Made by a program: the position numbers and the translations under genes. Shown piece by piece: positions 43,675-51,580 of a DNA stretch of 64,000 bases. How positions within the stretch are numbered: position 1 is the first letter of the stretch; each line of letters begins with the position of its first letter. Below the pieces are notes generated by a model that did not search any database, was not told the origin of the DNA, and saw only the letters and a program-made list of their open reading frames with translations. Location of the stretch: assembly GCA_964398945.1 (NCBI GenBank), contig CAYNOT010000006.1:124001-188000 (forward strand), in the 5' to 3' direction. The DNA comes from JBGTGG01 sp964398945 (GTDB lineage: Bacteria > Bacteroidota > Bacteroidia > Cytophagales > Cyclobacteriaceae).

Positions 43675-44901
43675 TTAAACCAATTGTTTTAATGCTTGTT
43701 CAAACGAAACCTGGGCAATTTTAGTTGGTCGTGGATTTTCGTTGAATGTTTTTTCAAGTGCCTTTCGAATCGTCATGGAAATATCATCAAAGATTGCATG
43801 GTCTTCCATGCTCACTTCGTTTTCCATGAAGTAAGCAAACACCCGGGCCATACCGCAGTTTGCAATAAAATCGGGGATCACTGAAAAATTCTGATCGGCA
43901 TACAAACCCGTAGGGCCAAAAAATATTTCAGGATCGGAGAAAGGAACATTGGCACCGCAGGAAAAAACTTCCAGCTTTGAAGCAATCATCCGATCGACTT
44001 GATCGCGTGTAATTAAACGGGATGCTGCTGCAGGAACAAAAACTTCAAATTCCATATCCCATATTTTTTTCTCGACTTCTTCATACGAAAGTATATCCGT
44101 TGAATGAAGTTTGTTCCCAATACGGTTCACGACCAGATTACAAATTTCCTGATGGCTAAATCCTTCAGCGGAAAGCATTCCTCCTTCCCTGCTGATAATC
44201 CCTACGATCTTCACACCCATCCGCGATAAATAAAAACCGGCAGCAGCGCCAACATTTCCCCAACCTTGTACCACTGCACGTTTTTCTTTCAAGTTACCTC
44301 CCCACAATTCATAATAATGACGGATTGCCTCCGCAACACCGTAGCCGGTGCACATGTCGGCAATGGTATATTTTTTTGAAAGCGAAGGTGTGTAGTGTTC
44401 ATCTTCAATCACTTTGATAACACCTTGCCGCAACTGCCCGATACGGTTTACTTTCTGTGCTTCTGTCGGTTTGTAGTGCCCGGTAAATACGCCCTCTTGC
44501 GGATGCCAAATCCCAACATCTTCAGTGATGGGGATCACTTCATGGATCTCATCCACATTTAAATCCCCACCTGTTCCGTAATAATATTTCAACAACGGCA
44601 TTACGGCCGCATACCAACGTTGCAATACACCTGCTTTGCGCGGATCGTTCGGATCGAAATTGATCCCAGACTTTGCTCCACCAATGGGTGGCCCCGAAAC
44701 TGTGAACTTCACTTCCATTGTTTTGGCGAGTGACTCCACTTCACGCTTGTCAAGTCCTGCACGCATGCGTGTCCCGCCACCTGCTGCACCTCCCCGTAGC
44801 GAGTTGATCACCACCCAACCTTCGGCTTCGGTTTCCGGATCCTTCCACTCAAATACAATTTCAGGTGATTTATTTTCAAACTTTTGGAGCAGTTCGCGCA
44901 T
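43675..44901 (-). CDS. Glu/Leu/Phe/Val-type amino acid dehydrogenase
   Basis: 408 residues. Dimerisation/catalytic domain with GGAAGGGTRM, KFTVSGPPIGGAKSGINFDP (catalytic lysines) and YGTGGDLNVDEIHEVIP; NAD-binding domain with GYGVAEAI and VVQGWGNVGAAAGFYLSRMGVKIVGI; then EVFVPAAASRLI and DFIANCGMARVFAYFM. It oxidatively deaminates an amino acid to the keto acid. Sub-specificity (Glu or a branched-chain acid) is not resolved. A TATCTTTG box on the minus strand (44936-44929) lies 28 nt upstream. Confidence 0.87.
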   Translation of the reverse strand: MRELLQKFENKSPEIVFEWKDPETEAEGWVVINSLRGGAAGGGTRMRAGLDKREVESLAKTMEVKFTVSGPPIGGAKSGINFDPNDPRKAGVLQRWYAAVMPLLKYYYGTGGDLNVDEIHEVIPITEDVGIWHPQEGVFTGHYKPTEAQKVNRIGQLRQGVIKVIEDEHYTPSLSKKYTIADMCTGYGVAEAIRHYYELWGGNLKEKRAVVQGWGNVGAAAGFYLSRMGVKIVGIISREGGMLSAEGFSHQEICNLVVNRIGNKLHSTDILSYEEVEKKIWDMEFEVFVPAAASRLITRDQVDRMIASKLEVFSCGANVPFSDPEIFFGPTGLYADQNFSVIPDFIANCGMARVFAYFMENEVSMEDHAIFDDISMTIRKALEKTFNENPRPTKIAQVSFEQALKQLV

Positions 44902-44958
44902 AGCAATTCTTAATTACTTTTTGGACCTCAAAGATAATAGAATATTGAAGGGAACAGA

Positions 44959-46038
44959 TTATCCGACCAGCACACCACCACAATTGTCTTGCCGGGCCCC
45001 CGTAACACTTTTTAAGCAGTTCACTTCCCCTCTCACGCGCAGGGCCCCAAGCAATGCAAAGATCAATGCTTCTTTGAAATTTACAGTTTCTTCATCCGGA
45101 AGGATTAAAACCACATCGTTATTACAATGTTCGATGAGCCGGTACATTAAAAAAGAATTGAAAGAACCTCCGCCTGTACACAATACACTTAGCTTTTTTC
45201 CTGACGGGAAACCCTTTGCTATTTCAAGCGCAATTGATTCTGTGAAGGTGCAAAGTTTATCTTCCAATGGAATTTCCTTATTAAAAATTTCGAGAAACTG
45301 TTTTTCAAAAATCTCCCTACTTAACGAAGGCCTGCCTTTGCCTAATTTTTCATATCCTTTTTGTAGTGCCTTCAACATGGCTGGATTGATTTTTCCATCG
45401 GAAGCCAATTTTCCATTCTTATCAAAGGATAGATTATTCAGCCCCGCCAAATAGTTTAACCCCATGTTCACAAAGCAAATGTCGTACGCCTTGCGTTGCC
45501 GGTTTACTTCAAGTGAAAGGTTGGCTATTCCGCCTAAATTCAGACAAGCATCATATTCGCCAAACAAAAGCTTATCACCTATCGGAACCAGCGGTGCACC
45601 TTGCCCCCCGAGCTTTACATCCAGGGAACGAAAATCATAAATAACCGGTATCCCGCTGGCTGCATGAATTGCATTTCCATCGCCCAATTGAAAAGTATAC
45701 CCTTTTTCGGGTTGATGAAAAACCGTATGGCCATGGGAAGCAATGTATTGAACGCCTTTGATTCTGTTCTTCATGATAAAAGCGTCAACCAATAACCCGA
45801 GATATTTGCCGTATGAAAAATGGAGTTCCAGCAAATTACTACCATCAAGAAGGTGCGCCCGCGAAAGTTTCTTTTTCCAACTTGATGAATACTTTACGGT
45901 TTGAGTCGCTTCAATTGAAAAGCTCCAGGTTCCTTCTTGCAGCCGCAAAATGCAATACGCAATATCAACACCATCAAGCGAAGTACCGGACATCAGCCCG
46001 ATCACCTTATATTTCTGGGAATCCACTAGTTTTGCCAT
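44959..46038 (-). CDS. anmK: Anhydro-N-acetylmuramic acid kinase
   Basis: 359 residues. Begins with the family hallmark VIGLMSGTSLDGVDIAYC, then IASHGHTVFHQP, FQLGDGNAIHAASGIPVIYDFR, CLNLGGIANLS and VLCTGGGSFNSFLM. It phosphorylates and opens anhydro-MurNAc in peptidoglycan recycling. Divergent from coaX with 27 nt between starts. Confidence 0.93.
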   Translation of the reverse strand: MAKLVDSQKYKVIGLMSGTSLDGVDIAYCILRLQEGTWSFSIEATQTVKYSSSWKKKLSRAHLLDGSNLLELHFSYGKYLGLLVDAFIMKNRIKGVQYIASHGHTVFHQPEKGYTFQLGDGNAIHAASGIPVIYDFRSLDVKLGGQGAPLVPIGDKLLFGEYDACLNLGGIANLSLEVNRQRKAYDICFVNMGLNYLAGLNNLSFDKNGKLASDGKINPAMLKALQKGYEKLGKGRPSLSREIFEKQFLEIFNKEIPLEDKLCTFTESIALEIAKGFPSGKKLSVLCTGGGSFNSFLMYRLIEHCNNDVVLILPDEETVNFKEALIFALLGALRVRGEVNCLKSVTGARQDNCGGVLVG

Positions 46039-46043
46039 TGGTT

Positions 46044-46051
46044 CAAAGGTA
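46044..46051 (-). promoter_or_regulatory. -7 box next to the anmK start
   Basis: On the minus strand the site reads TACCTTTG and ends 5 nt before the ATG (46038), implying a leaderless or near-leaderless transcript. Confidence 0.4.
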
Positions 46052-46065
46052 AAAAAGAAGCAAAT

Positions 46066-46785
46066 ATGAATGTAGTTGTCGATTATGGTAACTCCTCCGC
46101 CAAGGTAGGGATTTTTGACCAGCGAAACCTGATCGAAAAATTTAGCCTGGTTTCATCCGATGAACTTCAAACTTTATTGGCCAAATCCACATCAGAAAAT
46201 ATAATTGTTAGCTCGGTGAGTCAGGATCCTCAAAAAATTGTGGCATGGGCAACCCGGTCAAAAAACAAATTCATACTAACACACACTTTGGCACTACCCA
46301 TTAAAAACCTGTATTCCACCCCGCAAACATTGGGTGTCGACCGGATTGCCGCTGTGTGCGGGGCACAATCTTCTTTCCCAAATGAAAAATGCCTGGTGAT
46401 CGATATGGGGTCCTGTATTACCTACGATTTTTTGGATGAAAAAGGCCAATACCATGGTGGCAGTATCTCCCCCGGCCTTACGATGCGGTTCAAGGCCGTA
46501 AATACTTTTACCGCAAAATTGCCGTTGGTAAAACCATCCGCCCATCCGGAATTAATTGGAAAAACCACAGAAGAAAACATTCAAAGTGGCGTCATCAATG
46601 GAATCAAAGCAGAAATTGAAGGAATCATTTCCGCATATAAAGATAAATTCGTGGATATACGGGTGATTTTGTGTGGTGGGGATGCACATTTTTTTGAAAA
46701 CAAATTGAAAGGGGTCATATTTGCGATCCCTGAACTAGTCCTCATCGGGTTAAACAGCATTTTGAGTCATAATGTCGATCGTTAA
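46066..46785 (+). CDS. coaX: Type III pantothenate kinase
   Basis: 239 residues. Phosphate-binding VDYGNSSAKVGIF at the N-terminus, TLGVDRIAAVCGA, VIDMGSCITYDFLDEKGQYHGGSISPGLTMRF, and C-terminal CGGDAHFFENKL. It makes 4'-phosphopantothenate for coenzyme A and is insensitive to CoA feedback. Overlaps the next gene by 14 nt. Confidence 0.95.
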   Translation: MNVVVDYGNSSAKVGIFDQRNLIEKFSLVSSDELQTLLAKSTSENIIVSSVSQDPQKIVAWATRSKNKFILTHTLALPIKNLYSTPQTLGVDRIAAVCGAQSSFPNEKCLVIDMGSCITYDFLDEKGQYHGGSISPGLTMRFKAVNTFTAKLPLVKPSAHPELIGKTTEENIQSGVINGIKAEIEGIISAYKDKFVDIRVILCGGDAHFFENKLKGVIFAIPELVLIGLNSILSHNVDR

Positions 46786-48043
46786 TAAGTATTTCCTCCT
46801 CTTTATTTGTCTTGTTTCTTTGTCTTTCCGGGCCTCCGGACAGGCAGCTACTTCTACATATTCCTCACTCGGATTAGGGGATTATTACGGAAATGCCCTT
46901 ATCCACAATGAAGGAATGGGCGGGGTTGGATTCAGTCAACCACAATTTTGGTTCATCAACAATCAAAACCCGGCCTTGCTGGTCTTCAACTCGCTCACCA
47001 CCTTTGAGGCTGGTGTTGTTGCAGAAACTAAAACCATTAAGAGTGACAGTATTAGCCAAAAAGCAAAAGGTGGCAACTTAAATTACCTGGTAATGGCATT
47101 TCCAATCAAACGGAACAAATGGACTACCTCAATAGGACTCATGCCACTCACAAATGTTAATTATAGATTACAATATATTGATAATATTGAAGGATCGACA
47201 ACACCTGCTATCGTTACCGAGGAAGGAACCGGTGGACTGAGTCAATTATACTGGTCTAATGGTGTTCGGTTAACACCCGACTTATCACTAGGGTTAAAAG
47301 TCACCTATATCTTTAGTTCGATTACCAACTCGTATTCCAATATTGTGGATGTACCATCACAACCTGTTCCTTACCAGGTAGTATGGGAAGAAAAGACCGC
47401 TGTTTCTGATTTTACATTTTTGGGTGGCATCTCCTATAGCAAAGATTCCCTCTGGAATGGTGATTACAGGTTTAGCGCTGGTGCCATTGTTTCTATTGGC
47501 TCTGATGTCAATACAACCCTTGATACAAAATTCAGCAGGCTCACGCTTTCAGGGGATACCGTTCAAGCCTATAACATGTCAGGAAGGAAAGGTGAAATTA
47601 CGCTGCCTACCGGATTTGGAGGAGGTATTTCTATATCGAACGGGCTCAAGTGGTCGGTGGGTGCAGACATCTTTTTACAAGATTGGACGGAATTCAGTTA
47701 CATTAATCAAAGCGATCAGATTGAAACAACCCAATACTCAAAATATGCCCTTGGCGGGGAGTTCACACCAGATTATCTCTCTGTTTCTTATCTAAAAAGA
47801 GTCACGTACCGAACAGGCGTAAGCATGGAAACTTACCCTTTTTTGGCAAACGGTAAGCAGGTTAAAGATTTTGGCATTAATTTTGGCCTCTCATTACCTG
47901 CTGGTCGATCCAATATAAACCTGGCTTTTAAATCAGGTGTAAGAGGAAATAAAGCAGATAATATTTTACAAGAGAACTATTTTAAAATATTCTTTGGTGT
48001 CACTTTTAACGACCAGTGGTTCATAAAAAGGAAGTTTGATTAG
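46772..48043 (+). CDS. Outer-membrane beta-barrel protein (FadL-like)
   Basis: 423 residues. A signal peptide (SIVNKYFLLFICLVSLSFRASGQ) followed by alternating strands rich in Gly and aromatics. The segment SSLGLGDYYGNALIHNEGMGGVGFSQPQFWFINNQNPALL is characteristic of a FadL-like group in Bacteroidota that is often found behind coaX. Likely an outer-membrane porin or assembly-related barrel; no substrate can be named. Confidence 0.75.
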   Translation: MSIVNKYFLLFICLVSLSFRASGQAATSTYSSLGLGDYYGNALIHNEGMGGVGFSQPQFWFINNQNPALLVFNSLTTFEAGVVAETKTIKSDSISQKAKGGNLNYLVMAFPIKRNKWTTSIGLMPLTNVNYRLQYIDNIEGSTTPAIVTEEGTGGLSQLYWSNGVRLTPDLSLGLKVTYIFSSITNSYSNIVDVPSQPVPYQVVWEEKTAVSDFTFLGGISYSKDSLWNGDYRFSAGAIVSIGSDVNTTLDTKFSRLTLSGDTVQAYNMSGRKGEITLPTGFGGGISISNGLKWSVGADIFLQDWTEFSYINQSDQIETTQYSKYALGGEFTPDYLSVSYLKRVTYRTGVSMETYPFLANGKQVKDFGINFGLSLPAGRSNINLAFKSGVRGNKADNILQENYFKIFFGVTFNDQWFIKRKFD

Positions 48044-48058
48044 AAACCTAAATTGAAA

Positions 48059-49378
48059 ATGAAAAAGAACGTTTTACTCAGTGCAGTGGTAGTTTTTCTA
48101 ACGGTAAACGTTACCGCACTTTTTGGTCAGTGCAATGAATGGACATGGCCCGAAGACAAGGCTAAAGCTGAAGAATCAATCGTATTGGTTAAAGACAGCA
48201 AAAGCAACGGGAATTTCCGTCAGGCAGTTGCTCCCCTTAATTGGATTTTAACCAACGCCCCAAAATTGCACACCAGTGTTTATGTGTATGGAGAAGAGGT
48301 TTTTGACGGGCTTGCCACAAACGAGAAGAACCCTGCACGCAAAAAAGAATTGATCGATTCGCTTTTAATGATTTATGATATGCGGATCACCAATTGTGGT
48401 GAAGAACAATCCGTAATGAACCGCAAGGCTTTTTTTGCTTACAAGCACATGATCAATGGTGATGATATTGATCAACTATTGGCAATCATGGATGCGGACC
48501 TTAATCTAAATGGCGCGAATATTCCGGATGGATTGCACCAGCCCTACTGGCAAACGGTCCGCATGAACAAACTGAAAAAGAAAAATCTGACCGATGATGA
48601 GGTGCTTACCCGCTACGACAATTTGATGGAAATCATCGATGCGAAAATCAAGAAAGCACGGAGCGAAGGAAAACCGGTTGATAAACTAGAGGATGATAAA
48701 AAAACCATTGAAGATATCCTGGTTACCATTGTGCCCATCACCTGTGAACTTGTGAAATCCAATATGGAACCGAAGTTCAAAGCAAACCCAAGTGACTTGA
48801 GCCTTGCCAAGAAAATGGTGTACTTCATGATCAAAGGGAAATGTACAGATGATCCGATCTGGTTGAAGGCTGCAGAAACAGTGAACGACCAAGAGCCTGA
48901 TTTTGGTTTGTCCAAAAATATTGCGATCCGTTATTTAGTAGCCGAAAATTACGCCAAGGCTGAACAGTATTATAAGAAAGCATTGGAGGTGGCACCCGGT
49001 AATTCTGAAAAGGCAGATATGCTGATTTCACTAGGTGGCCTTGAAGCAAAAAAAGGCAGCAAAGCATCAGCCCGAAACTTATACAAGGAAGCGCTTGCAG
49101 CCGATCCTGGAAACAAAGATGCCTATGAGAAAATAGGGAACTTATACTACTCTAGTTTGGATGACTGCAAAAAACAAGACAACTGGGCTGATGATCGCCT
49201 GGTGTATTTAGCTGCCTACGACATGTACCAACGTGCAGGGGACAGCGCTGGAATGGCCAGGGCCAAAGCACAGTTTCCTTCAAAAGAGGAACTCTTTACA
49301 CAGGGGTATGAGGCCGGAAGCATCAAAACAGTTGGTTGCTGGATAAATGAATCCGTTACCCTACGTACACGTGATTAA
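48059..49378 (+). CDS. Periplasmic TPR protein
   Basis: 439 residues from ATG 48059 (a TTG two codons earlier is the other choice). Signal peptide KKNVLLSAVVVFLTVNVTALFGQ. The C-terminal half has tandem TPRs (AIRYLVAENYAKAEQYYKKALEVAPGN, GGLEAKKGSKASARNLYKEALAADPGNKDAYEKIGNLYY). Role probably scaffolding in the envelope, suggested by the outer-membrane and LPS export neighbours. Ends before a strong terminator. Confidence 0.75.
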   Translation: MKKNVLLSAVVVFLTVNVTALFGQCNEWTWPEDKAKAEESIVLVKDSKSNGNFRQAVAPLNWILTNAPKLHTSVYVYGEEVFDGLATNEKNPARKKELIDSLLMIYDMRITNCGEEQSVMNRKAFFAYKHMINGDDIDQLLAIMDADLNLNGANIPDGLHQPYWQTVRMNKLKKKNLTDDEVLTRYDNLMEIIDAKIKKARSEGKPVDKLEDDKKTIEDILVTIVPITCELVKSNMEPKFKANPSDLSLAKKMVYFMIKGKCTDDPIWLKAAETVNDQEPDFGLSKNIAIRYLVAENYAKAEQYYKKALEVAPGNSEKADMLISLGGLEAKKGSKASARNLYKEALAADPGNKDAYEKIGNLYYSSLDDCKKQDNWADDRLVYLAAYDMYQRAGDSAGMARAKAQFPSKEELFTQGYEAGSIKTVGCWINESVTLRTRD

Positions 49379-49397
49379 CCAATCTAAACAATACTAA

Positions 49398-49428
49398 AAA
49401 AAGAGGCCATCATGGCCTCTTTTTGTTT
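49398..49428 (+). terminator. Strong hairpin terminator right before lptC
   Basis: AAAAAGAGGCCAT (49398-49410) and ATGGCCTCTTTTT (49412-49424) are exact complements around one base. The T-run ends only a few nt before the lptC ATG at 49432. Confidence 0.75.
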
Positions 49429-49431
49429 CTT

Positions 49432-49947
49432 ATGAACCGGATTTTATTCATACTCCTGCTTTTATCAACTGCTTGTTCCAAAAATGAACTGAAGGGACCA
49501 CTTGTGTATGAAGGCCCGCTTAGTGAAGCCGAGAACGTAGAACTTTACTATAGCGAGAGCGAAAGGGTAAAAGTGAAAATGATTGCCGCCCTGGTGTATG
49601 AATACGAAAACGGTGACCGTGAATTTCCGAAAGGTGTGTACCTCGAATTTTATGATGAATTTGAAAACATGGAATCAACCCTCCGTGCAAACGAAGCCTA
49701 TTACTTTAAGAAAGATAATCTCTGGCGCGGACGCGGAAATGTAGAAGTCAAAAACATACAGAAAAACGAACAACTGAATACGGAGGAATTGTTCTGGAAC
49801 CCGAAAGACGAAAAAATCTACACAGAAAAATTCCTTACCATCCGGCAAGAAGACCAAGTGTTATCTGGCGAAGGGCTTGATGCGAAGCAGGATTTATCCC
49901 TGTATAAAATAACCAAGCCTTTCGGGGAGTTTGATATGAAGGAATAG
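49432..49947 (+). CDS. lptC: LPS export ABC transporter periplasmic protein LptC
   Basis: 171 residues. Starts NRILFILLLLSTACSKNEL with a lipobox (STAC), so it is lipid-anchored, as is common for LptC in this phylum. The domain fits LptC/OstA-like strands (YYSESERVKVKMIAALVYEYENGDREFPKGVYLEFYD ... NEAYYFKKDNLWRGRGNVEVKN). It receives lipopolysaccharide from LptB2FG and passes it to LptA. Other lpt genes are not nearby. Confidence 0.85.
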   Translation: MNRILFILLLLSTACSKNELKGPLVYEGPLSEAENVELYYSESERVKVKMIAALVYEYENGDREFPKGVYLEFYDEFENMESTLRANEAYYFKKDNLWRGRGNVEVKNIQKNEQLNTEELFWNPKDEKIYTEKFLTIRQEDQVLSGEGLDAKQDLSLYKITKPFGEFDMKE

Positions 49948-49977
49948 CCCCTTCCCCAAGCATCCATTTTATTTCTG

Positions 49978-49985
49978 TATTTTTG
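49978..49985 (+). promoter_or_regulatory. -7 box ahead of a small membrane gene
   Basis: TATTTTTG fits TAnnTTTG and ends 8 nt before the ATG at 49994. No -33 element at the right spacing. Confidence 0.35.
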
Positions 49986-49993
49986 ATCCCTAT

Positions 49994-50149
49994 ATGAAAC
50001 TCCTCGATATTGTCCTCTTGTCCCTGGCGGCAGGGTTTATTATAATCGGAATTCATCAGGTGATGACGGTAGGTTTTGAAAAAGGATACTGGGCCATCAT
50101 GATTGCAATTGTTTTCTTTTTCTTGTATACCTTAAGGAAGCGAAAATAA
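49994..50149 (+). CDS. Small two-helix membrane protein
   Basis: 51 residues (MKLLDIVLLSLAAGFIIIG ... FFFLYTLRKRK), too short for common length cut-offs. Two hydrophobic segments (about 4-20 and 32-46) and a basic tail place its ends inside. The stop is one base before the ATG of the CNNM gene, which indicates co-translation. The same tiny gene in front of the CNNM/gliding gene occurs in related genomes to my knowledge, but I cannot verify that here. Confidence 0.65.
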   Translation: MKLLDIVLLSLAAGFIIIGIHQVMTVGFEKGYWAIMIAIVFFFLYTLRKRK

Positions 50150-50150
50150 T

Positions 50151-51425
50151 ATGGACGGAAACCTCCTGCTGCTCATCCTTGCCACACTGCTTTCCTCAGC
50201 TTTTTTTTCAGGAATTGAAATCGCCTATTTATCGGCCAACAAACTCCAAGTGGAACTACGTGGAAAACAAGGTGTATTGCACGGCAGGATTTTTTCCTAC
50301 TTTTTCAAAAACTCTTCCCTTTTTATCGGAACTACACTCATTGGCAACACAATCAGTTTGGTGTTGTATGGTATTTTTATGGCGCAGTTGATCGAGCCGC
50401 AATTGCGCATCTGGTTGCCGGAAATACTGGTGAGCGATGGCCCTATCCTTGTGCTTCAAACCATCATCTCCACCCTGTTGGTACTTTTCACGGCAGAGTT
50501 CCTGCCGAAGAGCCTCTTTTTGATCAACCCGAACCAAATGTTGGCGGCATTTGCCATTCCCTTCATGTTGGTTTCGATCTTCCTTTCGCCCATCGTTTAT
50601 TTTATTGTGACCCTCTCAAAGTTTGTGATCGTTTATATTCTTCGATTGGAGTACTCCGATGAAAAACCAATTTTCGATTTAACAGACCTGAACAACTTTG
50701 TCAAGAACATGCACCGCATCAGCCATGAAGATGATGAAGTGGAACTGGACGCCAAAATATTTCATAATGCACTCGAGTTTAAAACCGTAAAAGTGCGGGA
50801 ATGCATGATCCCCCGAACGGAAATCGTTTCACTGGAAATCAACCAGGGCATTGATGCGTTGCGTGCTGCATTTGTGGATTCGGGCCACTCCAAAATCATT
50901 ATCTACAAAGAAACTATTGACGATATTACCGGGTATTGCCATTCTTCAGCATTGTTCAACAAACCCTCCAAAATCGAAGAAATCCTGACCCCCATTATTA
51001 CCGTTCCGGAAACCACATTGGCAAATGAATTAATGATCCGGTTCATCAACGAACGAAAAAGCCTGGCGGCTGTAGTCGATGAATTTGGAGGTACTTCCGG
51101 CATTGTAAGCATGGAAGACGTAATTGAAGAGATTTTTGGGGAAATTGAAGACGAGCACGATGAAGATGATTTGGTAGAGTACAAAATCAATGAAAACACC
51201 TATCTGCTAAGCGCCCGCCATGAAATCGATTACCTGAACGATAAGTACGAATGGGAGCTTCCTATTGGGGAATACGAAACCTTGGGTGGCCTGATCCTAT
51301 CCTATACAGAAGATATACCAAAGCCCGGTGATACCTTTTCCATACCCCCCTTTACCTTTAATATCCACTCGACCGAAGACAACCGGATAAATGTGGTCAA
51401 ATTGGAGGTAAATACCACAGAATAA
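50151..51425 (+). CDS. CNNM/hemolysin-family membrane protein (DUF21-CBS-CorC)
   Basis: 424 residues. DUF21/CNNM domain with four helices (1-180, starting LLLLILATLLSSAFFSGIEIAYLSANK), paired CBS domains (about 205-330, VRECMIPRTEIVSLE and ... LAAVVDEFGGTSGIVSMEDVIEEIFGEIEDEHD), and a CorC_HlyC domain at the C-terminus. The group includes Mg2+/Co2+ handling proteins and the gliding protein GldE; this one stands between lptC and ppiD as in many Bacteroidota. Confidence 0.88.
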   Translation: MDGNLLLLILATLLSSAFFSGIEIAYLSANKLQVELRGKQGVLHGRIFSYFFKNSSLFIGTTLIGNTISLVLYGIFMAQLIEPQLRIWLPEILVSDGPILVLQTIISTLLVLFTAEFLPKSLFLINPNQMLAAFAIPFMLVSIFLSPIVYFIVTLSKFVIVYILRLEYSDEKPIFDLTDLNNFVKNMHRISHEDDEVELDAKIFHNALEFKTVKVRECMIPRTEIVSLEINQGIDALRAAFVDSGHSKIIIYKETIDDITGYCHSSALFNKPSKIEEILTPIITVPETTLANELMIRFINERKSLAAVVDEFGGTSGIVSMEDVIEEIFGEIEDEHDEDDLVEYKINENTYLLSARHEIDYLNDKYEWELPIGEYETLGGLILSYTEDIPKPGDTFSIPPFTFNIHSTEDNRINVVKLEVNTTE

Positions 51426-51474
51426 AGCCTTTGGAAGTCTCTCCAATAAAATCGACCATATTTTGACCATGCAG

Positions 51475-51505
51475 TTTTTCAAATAGACAATACCGATTAA
51501 ATTTG
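51475..51505 (+). promoter_or_regulatory. Promoter of the ppiD-like gene
   Basis: TTTT at 51475-51478, a 19-nt spacer and TAAATTTG at 51498-51505 fit the Bacteroidota promoter. A 13-codon open frame (51527-51568) follows in the leader. Confidence 0.55.
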
Positions 51506-51580
51506 CGGTCTTGAAAAAAAATTAACATGGGCGAATTGAACAATTTCAATCCCCTTTATATCAAATAAATAGAAATAACT

